Positions 1 to 8,057 of a stretch of 22,026 nt of DNA are shown here, piece by piece. The stretch is taken from contig JAEWGR010000066.1 in assembly GCA_023388195.1 (NCBI GenBank), positions 1-22,026 on the forward strand. Direction: 5' to 3'. The stretch comes from Bacillota bacterium (lineage in GTDB: Bacteria > Bacillota > Negativicutes > Sporomusales > Sporomusaceae). Each line of letters starts with the position of its first letter. The stretch's first letter is position 1. The position numbers were made by a program, and so were the translations under genes. The notes under the pieces were generated by a model. The model made no database searches. It worked only from the letters and a program-made list of their open reading frames with translations, and had not been told where the DNA came from.

Positions 1-1090
1 TCGATGGCGGCACTGGCGGTGGCAGTATTGTTGACCAGCGTATAATTGTCAGCGTCACTGCCGCCTAAGGTAATGCCACTGATATTCACCGCTTTATTTG
101 TGCCTGCGTTCTTGTCGCCGAACTCACCGCTGGCTGTCGCCACATTCAGGCTGTCGCCGGCCACCATACCGCTGAAGCCGGCATTGCCGGTACCAAGTTC
201 TGCCGTCCGGGTGCCATTATAGACCTTGTCTGCTGCCGTGATGCCGGTGACGGCACTAATGTTGGCTTTGTCGATGGCGGCACTGGCGGTGGCGGTATTG
301 TTGACCAGCGTATAGTTGCCGGCATCTGACCCGCCCAAGGTAATGCCGCTGATGCTCACCGCTTTATTTGTGCCTACGTTCTTGTCGCCGAACTCACCGC
401 TGGCAGTCGCCACATTCAAGCTATCGCCCGTTACCATACCGTTGAAGCCGGCATTGCCTGTATTGAGTCCGGCCGTCCGGGTTCCGTCATAGACCTTGCC
501 TGCCGCCGTGATACCGGTGACGGCACTGATGTTGGCTTTGTCGATGGCGGCACTGGCGGTGGCAGTATTGTTGACCAGCGTATAATTGTCAGCGTCACTG
601 CCGCCTAAGGTAATGCCACTGATGTTCACCGCTTTATTTGTGCCTGCGTTCTTGTCGCCGAACTCACCGCTGGCAGTCGCCACATTCAGGCTGTCGCCGG
701 CCACCATACCACTGAAGCCGGCATTGCCTGTACCCAGTTCTGCCGTCCGGGTTCCATTATAGACCTTGTCTGCTGCCGTGATGTCGGTGACGGCACTGAT
801 ATTGGCTTTGTCGATGGCACCAATGCTGCCACTGACGGTACTCCCGGCCAGTTCGTACCCGTAGACGCTCGCGCCTGTAGCGTCACTGGCCGACTGAATG
901 TTCAGGCCTGCCACCGTTACTACCTTATTGGCACCGGCATTTTTATCATTATAGCTAGCAGAGGTATGGGCCAGTTCCACCGTGTCGCCGAGTATGGCAC
1001 CTGTTACTACCGCATAGTTCCCCGCGCTGACCCCGGCTATATCACTGCCGTCATAAGTCTTGGCAACCGTACCGGTCAGCCCCACCGTCA
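1..1090 (-). repeat. YDG/MBG-type Ig-like repeats of TpsA, exact 270-bp period
   Basis: Three units of exactly 90 codons start on the plus strand at 1, 271 and 541, and a divergent fourth occupies 811-1090. Each encodes AIDKANISAVTDITAADKVY-like text, a TRTA segment, GDSLNVATASGEFGDKNAGT and ISGITLGGSDADNYTLVNN. These are hallmarks of the YDG domain found near the C-terminus of many TPS exoproteins. More copies probably lie beyond base 1. Such repeats usually act as stalk or spacer. Confidence 0.85.
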
Positions 1091-4000
1091 ACGTCGGCAC
1101 CAACGTATACAAAAAGCCGCTACCGCTGCCCTGAACATTATCCCCATAGGTCGCGCCATATTGCTTGAACTGGTAGGAAAGGCCGCCTACCGTATTCGCC
1201 GACGGATCAGTAGAATAAACCAGCCACCGGCCGCCGCTGCCGGGTGACAGGGCACTACTGCCGGCATGATTGATGAAATTATTCCCTGAAACCAGGGTAA
1301 TATTGCTCGCGGTGGTCGCCACACCTTGCTGCAGCGTAAGGTTTTCGCCGGCCGCGGTTGCCAGCTTGATGCTGCCGCTGCCATTTACACCTTCTATGCC
1401 ATTTACACTGCCCACCGTCAGGGCACTGGCATCATAGAGATCAATGTCGCCGGCCCCTTGGGCAGCCAACACAGCAAAGTGGTTCCCGGTGTTGGTCAGC
1501 TCGTATGTTCCTGAACCGAGCAACAGTTTGCCGGCGGCCAAGCCCGCAAGCTGGCTGACCGTGCCGCCGGCGCTCAGACTGACTGTGCCGGCACCGGCAT
1601 TCAGTTCCCCGTTCAGGACGATATTCCGGGTACCGCTGCCAGTATTAGCGACGGCAATGCTGCCAGCCGTAATGTCCTGCAAACTGATCGTGCCGGCCTC
1701 CCCATGAGTCAGGCCTTCGCCTGTACCGAGCGTCAGACTGACCGTGCCGCTGCCCGCGTCAATCGCCGTGCCGGCCGACATGGTGATAACAGCTTCACCG
1801 TTGTCTCGATGAGCGTCAACCACGCCGTTGGCCGTCGTGTCATTGGCTAGCACCGTCAGACTGCTGCCGCCGGTGGTAATATTGCCATTCAGATAGACAC
1901 TCCGTCCGGCTGCCAGGGTCAGATCACCGCCGGCCGTCACGCCCTCGTCAGCGACCACAGTTACATTGCTGTTTACCGTAATATCGTTATTGGCCTGCAA
2001 GGTGAGTGCTGTGCCGGTTTTAAGGATATCACCAAGCCTGCCGGCTGTGATGGTAACACTCCCGCCCGGATTTGCTGAATAGGTTTGTCCTGCCGCTGCG
2101 TCACTTGCATATAAACCGCGGACAATATCAACGCGGCCGGCACCAAGCCCGTTGGCTACAACCGCGTAATCACCTAATATGCCTATAGGTGAACCGCCAA
2201 AATAATCCGAAGCCTTAGTGCCCACCAGACTGTTGACAGCACTAACTTCTCCTGTCACACCGTTTGCACCATTGCCCCAGGTCACAGCTCCGGCGTTAAC
2301 AGCACCATTGTTGTTCCAGTTGTAACTTCTCACCACATAGTTGCCGTTAGACAGCGCCGTCACACCGCCACTACCAACTTTATCATTAGCCTTCATACCT
2401 ACCAGGCTGTTCGCGCTGCTAACCTCTCCTGTCACACCGCTAATACCGTTGCCCCAGGTCACAGCTCCCGCTTGTCGGGCGTCACCGTTTGCCCAGTTGG
2501 AACTCTTTACCACATAGTTGCCATTCGATAGCGCGGTTACACCATCATAGCCAATCTGATCACCAGACTTAGTACCCACCAAGCTGTTCGCGGTGCTAAC
2601 CGCTCCCGTCAAACCACGCGAGCCATCACCCCAGGTCGCAGCTCCCACACTTACTCCGTTGTTTTTCCAGTTGGACGATAGCACCACATAGTTGCCGTTC
2701 GTCAATGCCGACACTCTATTAACACCAACCCAATCGTTGGCTGTAATACCTACCAGACTGTTATCACTGCTGACTACTCCTGTCAAACCGATCTCACCAT
2801 CACCCCATGTTACCGCTCCCACATTGGCGGCACTGCTGCTGTCCCATTGGGAACTCGCCACTACGTAGTTGCCGTTCGTCAGGGCCGTTACACCGTTATA
2901 GCCTATCTGATCACTAGTCTTAGTACCTACCAGGCTGTTCGTACTGTTAACGGCTCCCGTCACGCCGCTGGTGCCATCACCCCAGGTCGCCGCTCCCGCA
3001 TCCACGATACCGTTGTTATCCCAGTCAGAACTTGCCACCACATAGTTGCCATTTGCCAGTGCCGTCACACCTCTGTTACCTAACCGATCATTAGCCGTAG
3101 TGCCTACCAGGCTGTTGGCACTGCTGACAGTTCCTTTCGTGCCGCTACTGCCATTACCCCAGGTTACGGCCCCTGCATCCACAATGCTGCCATTATCCCA
3201 GTAAGTACTTACCACCACATAGTTGCCATTCGTCAGGGCCACTACACAGGGGGTTGAACCGTTATTGCCAAGTTGATCAGCCGCAGTAGTGCCTACCAGA
3301 CTGTTGTCGGTACTGATTATCCCCTTCACACCGCTAGTGCCATCCCCCCAGGTTACTGCACCCACACTAGTTGCATTGGTGCTTCTCCAGCTGGGACTTA
3401 CCACCACATAGTTGCCATTCGTCAGCGCCACTACACCCTGCGTTCCACCATAGGCACTGCCTATCGAATCATTGGCATGAGAGCCTACCAGGCTGTTATC
3501 AAGCCCAACCGCTCCCTTTATGCCGACATTGCCATTCCCCCAGGTCACCGCCCCCGCTTGCGTAAGATTGCCGTTTGCCCAGCTTGAACTTCGAACCACA
3601 TAGTTGCCATTCGTCAGTGCCGTTACAGGGAAATTTGCAACCCTATCATTAGCCTTCGTACCTACCAGGCTGTTATCGCTGCTGACTTCTCCGGCCACGC
3701 CACTAAGGCCATTGCCCCAAGTCGCCGCGCCCGCATCCACGATGCTGCCGTTATCCCAGGAGGGACTTGCCACAACATAGTTGCCATTCGTCAGTGCTGT
3801 CACGCCTCCAAAGCCGACCCAGTCATTAGATTTAGTGCCGACCAGGCTGTTTGTGCTTTCGACCACTCCCGACACACCGTTCGTCCCGCTCCCCCAGGTC
3901 ACGGCTCCCTTGTACCCAGACCAGGCGTAGCTTGACACCACATAGTTGCCATTCGTCAGTGTCGTTATGGCAGTAGTGCCGATTTGGTCATAGTCGTGAC

Positions 4001-5843
4001 TGCCGTGAAGAGCAGAGATCAGTTCCCCGGTGGTGCCGTTAAACAGATACACTGCCCCCGCCCTGTTGGCAGTGTGGCTGTCGCCGGGGCTGGCCACCAC
4101 AATATTACCATTCGCCAACGCAGTGGTGTTGGTACCAAAGGCATTGGTTGTGCCGGGATTGGGGTCAACGAGAGAAAAGGAATCAAGGCCGGTTACGCTT
4201 TCCACAACAGTAATATTCTTTGGATCAAGCAGCAAGCTGGCTGCCTTGCCCCGTCCGGTTGCTACTTGGCCAGCAAACAACAAGTTTTCTTTTCCTGACA
4301 CTTCCATTTGGCCACCGACTTTGCCACCTGCCGCAGAGAGAATACCGGCAAACGCTGTATCGTCCTCCGACCATACCACAATCGTACCGCCGTTACCGTT
4401 AGCACCGCCATCGGCACTCAGTGTCGCACCACTGCCCACAACCACACTGTCGGCGTTGGCCTCACCGTTTACCGCCGCTCCCTGCCAGCCGCCGCCTATT
4501 GTAATGGTGCCGCCGTTGCCGCTTGTGCCTGAAGCATCGGCATCAGCCCCCATAAACTTAATGGTCTTGCCAGATAGCTGGATAGTGCCGCCTTCAGCTC
4601 CCTTGGCCTGATAATCCGCCGAGGTATAGATCTGATTGCCCGCACTTTGCTGGATGACCCCGCCGCTGCCGCCATTGACTGCCAGCCGGGCGGCACTGGT
4701 CTGGATCAGGTTGTTACCTGCCGTCAGGCTAATACTACCTCCTTGATCCTGGCCATTAGCCTTCAGGGTGCCGGTTTGCTCCATATTGGACCCGGCTGTC
4801 GCGGCAATATGACCACCCCGGAAACCATCAGCGCTCAGCTGACCGGTCAGGCTGACCGACTGGCCGCTGACAGCTATCTGGCCTCCAGCCCGGCCAGTTT
4901 GGCCACTGGCGTCCAGAGTACCGCTGGCCTTTACCCAGCCGGTAGTACCGCCGTCGAGCAGGATCCTGCCGTCCCGCTCGACCAGTGACTGGGCCCGGAC
5001 AGTACCGGTGTTGTTCACAACTGCACCGGTCAGGTCACCGGCAGCTTTAGCGGTCATCACTACCAGGCCGCCGTCGGCCTGCAGCAAATGGCTATTTGTC
5101 ACCTGCGCATCCAGCGCGGCCTGACTGACGCTCAGATTGATCAGCCCGTCGCCGGTGAAGTCCAGCGTGGCCTCCTTACCAGCGCCTAAGGCAATCGAGC
5201 CTTTATTGGCCAAAATGACCCCTTCATTGCTTGCCTTGCCGCCCAGGAGAACAGCGTAGCCGCCGTTGGCAGTATGGATACTGCCCTGGTTGACGACTGT
5301 ACCGTTGGTGCCGCTGCCGGCAAAAGTATACCTGCCATTAAGAAAATCGCTGTCGCTTAAGGACAGCGAGGAGGCCACCAGACCGCCTACGTTGACCTGG
5401 GAGGTCGGTGCAAACAGGATACCCTTCGGGTTGATCAGGAACACTTTGCCGTTGGCACTGAGCTGACCATAAATCCGGGTTGCATCATTGCCCACAATCC
5501 GGTTAAGGGCTACCGAGTATGCTCCCGGCTGGAAAAACTGCACATGCTCCCCTTGCCCGATATTAAAGGACTGCCAGTTCAGCGCCAGCTTGTCCGTATT
5601 TTGGGTCACTGTCAGGGTATTGCCGCTTTGGTTGAGTTGCCCCTGGCCGGCCGTGATGCTGCCGCCGGACGGCAATGCATATGCCGGCTGCACACCGGCC
5701 AGTACGCTGAGGGTTAAACCGGCAGCGACCGCTGCCCGTCCCATACCGGCTATGCCCTTTTTGAACTGCCCGCGCATGTTGTCCAGAGGATTGAACAAAT
5801 AGCAGCGCTCCCATGAGCGGCGCCATTTACGACTTATCTTCAT
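1..5843 (-). CDS. TpsA-type filamentous haemagglutinin-like exoprotein, partial (C-terminus beyond window)
   Basis: This is a very large secreted adhesin-type protein exported by the neighbouring TpsB. The frame stays open from the ATG at 5843 to base 3, giving at least 1947 codons, and no stop lies inside the window. AAGGAGGAG seven bases before the ATG sets the start. Residues 1-56 form a long signal peptide with a basic start, a hydrophobic stretch and a likely cut after AYA. Residues from about 57 to 300 are the TPS domain, with VALNRIVGNDATRIYGQL and VFLINPKGILF. Residues to about 560 continue the beta-helix, with glycine-rich turns such as LLDGG, GTLDASGQTGRAGG and LLLDPKNITV. Residues about 572-1232 are propeller-like repeats. 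A GGRWLVYSTDP...FKQYGATYG segment follows, as is common in this family, then YDG-type repeats to the edge. The family assignment is secure; the ligand or target is unknown. Confidence 0.93.
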   Translation of the reverse strand, partial: MKISRKWRRSWERCYLFNPLDNMRGQFKKGIAGMGRAAVAAGLTLSVLAGVQPAYALPSGGSITAGQGQLNQSGNTLTVTQNTDKLALNWQSFNIGQGEHVQFFQPGAYSVALNRIVGNDATRIYGQLSANGKVFLINPKGILFAPTSQVNVGGLVASSLSLSDSDFLNGRYTFAGSGTNGTVVNQGSIHTANGGYAVLLGGKASNEGVILANKGSIALGAGKEATLDFTGDGLINLSVSQAALDAQVTNSHLLQADGGLVVMTAKAAGDLTGAVVNNTGTVRAQSLVERDGRILLDGGTTGWVKASGTLDASGQTGRAGGQIAVSGQSVSLTGQLSADGFRGGHIAATAGSNMEQTGTLKANGQDQGGSISLTAGNNLIQTSAARLAVNGGSGGVIQQSAGNQIYTSADYQAKGAEGGTIQLSGKTIKFMGADADASGTSGNGGTITIGGGWQGAAVNGEANADSVVVGSGATLSADGGANGNGGTIVVWSEDDTAFAGILSAAGGKVGGQMEVSGKENLLFAGQVATGRGKAASLLLDPKNITVVESVTGLDSFSLVDPNPGTTNAFGTNTTALANGNIVVASPGDSHTANRAGAVYLFNGTTGELISALHGSHDYDQIGTTAITTLTNGNYVVSSYAWSGYKGAVTWGSGTNGVSGVVESTNSLVGTKSNDWVGFGGVTALTNGNYVVASPSWDNGSIVDAGAATWGNGLSGVAGEVSSDNSLVGTKANDRVANFPVTALTNGNYVVRSSSWANGNLTQAGAVTWGNGNVGIKGAVGLDNSLVGSHANDSIGSAYGGTQGVVALTNGNYVVVSPSWRSTNATSVGAVTWGDGTSGVKGIISTDNSLVGTTAADQLGNNGSTPCVVALTNGNYVVVSTYWDNGSIVDAGAVTWGNGSSGTKGTVSSANSLVGTTANDRLGNRGVTALANGNYVVASSDWDNNGIVDAGAATWGDGTSGVTGAVNSTNSLVGTKTSDQIGYNGVTALTNGNYVVASSQWDSSSAANVGAVTWGDGEIGLTGVVSSDNSLVGITANDWVGVNRVSALTNGNYVVLSSNWKNNGVSVGAATWGDGSRGLTGAVSTANSLVGTKSGDQIGYDGVTALSNGNYVVKSSNWANGDARQAGAVTWGNGISGVTGEVSSANSLVGMKANDKVGSGGVTALSNGNYVVRSYNWNNNGAVNAGAVTWGNGANGVTGEVSAVNSLVGTKASDYFGGSPIGILGDYAVVANGLGAGRVDIVRGLYASDAAAGQTYSANPGGSVTITAGRLGDILKTGTALTLQANNDITVNSNVTVVADEGVTAGGDLTLAAGRSVYLNGNITTGGSSLTVLANDTTANGVVDAHRDNGEAVITMSAGTAIDAGSGTVSLTLGTGEGLTHGEAGTISLQDITAGSIAVANTGSGTRNIVLNGELNAGAGTVSLSAGGTVSQLAGLAAGKLLLGSGTYELTNTGNHFAVLAAQGAGDIDLYDASALTVGSVNGIEGVNGSGSIKLATAAGENLTLQQGVATTASNITLVSGNNFINHAGSSALSPGSGGRWLVYSTDPSANTVGGLSYQFKQYGATYGDNVQGSGSGFLYTLVPTLTVGLTGTVAKTYDGSDIAGVSAGNYAVVTGAILGDTVELAHTSASYNDKNAGANKVVTVAGLNIQSASDATGASVYGYELAGSTVSGSIGAIDKANISAVTDITAADKVYNGTRTAELGTGNAGFSGMVAGDSLNVATASGEFGDKNAGTNKAVNISGITLGGSDADNYTLVNNTATASAAIDKANISAVTGITAAGKVYDGTRTAGLNTGNAGFNGMVTGDSLNVATASGEFGDKNVGTNKAVSISGITLGGSDAGNYTLVNNTATASAAIDKANISAVTGITAADKVYNGTRTAELGTGNAGFSGMVAGDSLNVATASGEFGDKNAGTNKAVNISGITLGGSDADNYTLVNNTATASAAI
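2150..4130 (-). repeat. About 12 tandem propeller-like repeats inside the TpsA protein
   Basis: The unit is roughly 57-64 residues with a core LTNGNYVV-x-S-x2-W, then GAVTWGxGxxGxxG, then NSLVGTxxxDxxG. The NYV codon recurs at 4101, 3942, 3777, 3600, 3408, 3219, 3042, 2865, 2688, 2514, 2337 and, in degenerate form, 2166. Every spacing (159 to 192 bases) is a multiple of three, so the frame is intact. The first unit, with ALANGNIVVASPGD and GAVYLFNGTTG, resembles FG-GAP/integrin-type blades, and the later ones resemble the repeat I recall as DUF5650. The propeller fold is an inference from this pattern. Confidence 0.82.
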
Positions 5844-5875
5844 AGTTAATCTCCTCCTTATGGTTGATTGATCAG

Positions 5876-6010
5876 CTACGACTCAGTAACTCTGCGGCTG
5901 TGATTACGGTTGTTTCGCAGCAGTTGCCGGCGAAGTTGATGCCTGGTCGCATACTGGCCGGCAAACAGCAGCAAGATCACGGCAATAAATGCTAAAGCTG
6001 TATATTCCAT
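5876..6010 (-). CDS. 44-residue single-pass membrane microprotein between tpsB and tpsA
   Basis: The ATG at 6010 follows the tpsB stop codon (6013-6011) directly, giving TAAATG, and the frame closes with TAG at 5876. The protein begins MEYTALAFIAVILLLFAGQY, one hydrophobic helix of about 16 residues, and continues with a strongly basic tail (RHQLRRQLLRNNRNHSRR). That predicts an inner-membrane protein with its tail in the cytoplasm. Only a weak purine stretch (CAGGGCATTAG) precedes the start, so translation is probably coupled to tpsB. The gene ends 32 bases before the tpsA start codon. I do not recognise a family. It could be a secretion helper, a regulatory peptide, or a chance ORF; the clean composition and tight packing favour a real gene. 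Confidence 0.55.
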   Translation of the reverse strand: MEYTALAFIAVILLLFAGQYATRHQLRRQLLRNNRNHSRRVTES

Positions 6011-7702
6011 TTAGAAATAACTAATGCCCTGCAGCCAGAGACGGCCGTTTCTATCCTTGTCGGAAACAGCTTGCTCACTGCCGGCTTTCCAGGCGTAGTC
6101 CAGTTTGACAGCATACTGGTTCCCCATTGTCCAGCTTAAACCCAGGCCTTTCGCGGCCAGCTCCCGCCGGTTATTTACCGTACCGTACGGATGTTTCTCA
6201 CTGTGGGAAACACCGTGATCATAAAAGCCAATTAGCTTCAGCATCCCTTTACTGCTGCCGGTTGGCAGCAGCCAGTGCACCTCGCCTGTCATCAACCAGG
6301 CTTCATCACCGGAGGCCTCGTCAGCCGGATAAGCCCGCACGCCGTTGGCACCTCCCAGGGAAAACTTTTCCGAAGAGTCCAGGTTGGTCGAAGCCAGCTG
6401 TCCGCTTACGGAGGTCATTGCACTCAACCGTGGAGTTATTGCCTGCTGCCGCAACAGGGAATAGGTAGTTTTCTGCCAGCTGCCGCTAAACGGATCGATG
6501 ATATTTGACTGACCGGAAAACCGGCCGTCATACCATTTCAGCGAATAGGCATTTGCTCCGCCGCCCCACAGGTTATCCTGGCTGTTACCGCTCAATCCCA
6601 GACTCAGGCTGTGTGACCGCTTTTGGGCAACAGCCTGAGCCACACTGATCATATCCTCAAGCCGTTTATGGTCGTAACCTGCTTGCAAATTCATATTAGA
6701 GTGACGGGACCGCACAAGCTTCCAGTTCAAATAGGCATACTGGGAATAGGCGGTGCCATGGGCGCCCAGAAATTCGTACTCACCGCCGAGTGAGTAACGG
6801 ACTTTGCTATACCCCAGATTTAATTCCAGGCCTTCGGCCAGCGGCAGCCGGTAACCGGCATAACCGCTGTCCAGGCCGGCGCCGGCATGAGTCACGCTCA
6901 GGCTGAGGCTGTCACCTGCCTGCGCGGCATTATCCAGGTGATAGTAAAAATTGCCCTGGGTTTTGCCGGTAAAGCGGTTGCCCCAGTTGTTCACGCTTAT
7001 ACTCCCGTTTGCTTCCCCTTCCTTATTGCCTGTCTCAACTACGACATCGGTTGTGCCGGCCTCTTTGCCTGGATACAGCGTGACCTTTGCCGCTACGCCT
7101 GCCAGATCACCGGCCAGTAAAACAGCCCGTTCCAGGTCCCGGTTATTTACGTAGGCCCCTGGCCGCAAACCCGACAATTGCTGCCGGATAGCCGCTTCCT
7201 CAACCATACTGCTGTTTTTCAGGATAATTTCACCATAAGCCCCGACCGCAACCGCTATCTCCACCTGCCCCTGGACGATTTCCTGTGCCGGCAGGTACGC
7301 CTGAGCTACGAGATAACCCCGCGCCTTAAAATATTCCGTTATCGCAGCGGCTATTTGATTCAACTCGCTAAAGGTCAATTCTTTGTGCAGCTGTTCCTGA
7401 TAAAGTGCCGCCAGTTCGGCCGGTGCAAACACATCCTGACCGGTAACCACGATGGCCTCCACTTTTACTTTTTGCCTGCTCTCTTCTGGTTGAACGGCTG
7501 ATTCTCCCTGCTTGATTACAAGCTCGGACCGTTGTGTTTCCGGCAGAGTCAGTTCGTTGCGCTGGGTGTTGCGCAGTGCCTGGCCGGCATCAGGCAAGCC
7601 CACGGGAGCGGCCAAACCAGGTACAGCCGAATAAAGCATGATTGCCGCAGATAGCAGGCAAATTTCCTGGTGCCGGTTTTGGCGCCTCACACCTTTTATC
7701 AT
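6011..7702 (-). CDS. TpsB-type outer-membrane transporter (ShlB/FhaC/HecB family)
   Basis: This 563-residue protein is the outer-membrane pore that binds the TPS domain of the exoprotein in the periplasm and threads it to the cell surface. Residues 1-32 are a signal peptide ending GLAA. Residues about 78-152 form POTRA 1, with the VEAIVVTGQDVF start, and about 153-228 form POTRA 2. Residues about 229-563 are a beta-barrel of alternating strands. VRAYP at 455-459 matches the conserved VRGY/VRAYP loop-6 motif, and the chain ends in aromatic F, usual for barrel insertion. Length fits the family (550-600). The start has GAGAGG ten bases upstream. It is the first gene of the tpsB - microprotein - tpsA operon, so the partner exoprotein is evident. 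Confidence 0.95.
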   Translation of the reverse strand: MIKGVRRQNRHQEICLLSAAIMLYSAVPGLAAPVGLPDAGQALRNTQRNELTLPETQRSELVIKQGESAVQPEESRQKVKVEAIVVTGQDVFAPAELAALYQEQLHKELTFSELNQIAAAITEYFKARGYLVAQAYLPAQEIVQGQVEIAVAVGAYGEIILKNSSMVEEAAIRQQLSGLRPGAYVNNRDLERAVLLAGDLAGVAAKVTLYPGKEAGTTDVVVETGNKEGEANGSISVNNWGNRFTGKTQGNFYYHLDNAAQAGDSLSLSVTHAGAGLDSGYAGYRLPLAEGLELNLGYSKVRYSLGGEYEFLGAHGTAYSQYAYLNWKLVRSRHSNMNLQAGYDHKRLEDMISVAQAVAQKRSHSLSLGLSGNSQDNLWGGGANAYSLKWYDGRFSGQSNIIDPFSGSWQKTTYSLLRQQAITPRLSAMTSVSGQLASTNLDSSEKFSLGGANGVRAYPADEASGDEAWLMTGEVHWLLPTGSSKGMLKLIGFYDHGVSHSEKHPYGTVNNRRELAAKGLGLSWTMGNQYAVKLDYAWKAGSEQAVSDKDRNGRLWLQGISYF

Positions 7703-7787
7703 GATATCTCATTCCTCTCTTATTGTCTGAGCGGGGACGCAACTGGTTTCTCCCCAGACCATTTTTTGTTAAACTTTTGTACTTTTT

Positions 7788-7816
7788 AGCATAATGTGTC
7801 TAATAACTCACGGCAA
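7788..7816 (-). promoter_or_regulatory. Candidate sigma-70 promoter for the tpsB operon
   Basis: Read on the minus strand, TTGCCG (7816-7811) and TATGCT (7793-7788) are separated by exactly 17 bases. They lie in an AT-rich stretch about 85 bases before the tpsB start codon. No other pair in the gap fits as well. This is a pattern match only. Confidence 0.5.
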
Positions 7817-7889
7817 GTAAAGAAATCTAAATAATTATAAAGGAAAATTTATAATTATTAATTTTTTAAAACCTGAATTTGTAACAAAT

Positions 7890-7947
7890 ATACCTCACCA
7901 AGGGACGTCAGACTGTTTTGTTCAGCTGTCGTCCCCTGGTGAGGTAT
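7890..7947. repeat. REP-like palindrome 1 (possible terminator of the Fe-S operon)
   Basis: Arms 7890-7907 (ATACCTCACCAAGGGACG) and 7930-7947 pair at 17 of 18 positions around a 22-base loop. The right arm, read on the minus strand, contains CAGGGGACG, which is also in the palindrome at 18225. On the minus strand it is followed by ATATTTGTT, only mildly U-rich, so it may end the 15559-8058 transcript. The shared core and architecture suggest a dispersed REP-type element. Confidence 0.7.
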
Positions 7948-8057
7948 TGTTACTCTTCACCATTATTTCTTTTTATTGACATTATAGCCCCAAGCGAAAC
8001 TATCCCCATTTTTTACCTGGTATTACTGGTCCTGGTTTGAGAATGCCCTGTTCTTAT

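Larger units (their letters stand above)
7703..8057. other. Intergenic region between the Fe-S operon end and tpsB
   Basis: This 355-base gap is markedly AT-rich between 7780 and 7890. It holds the candidate tpsB promoter and a REP-like palindrome (7890-7947). Nothing coding was seen in 7948-8057, which is the 3' end of the upstream operon transcript. Confidence 0.8.

Noticed and set aside
1..810. Regular repeats considered as CRISPR or satellite DNA
   Set aside because: The 270-base period is a whole number of codons and encodes YDG domains in an open frame.
4030..4611. Plus-strand ORF of 193 codons opposite tpsA
   Set aside because: It is antisense to the secure tpsA frame, Pro/Ala-rich from GC-skewed repeats, and has no RBS or family motif.
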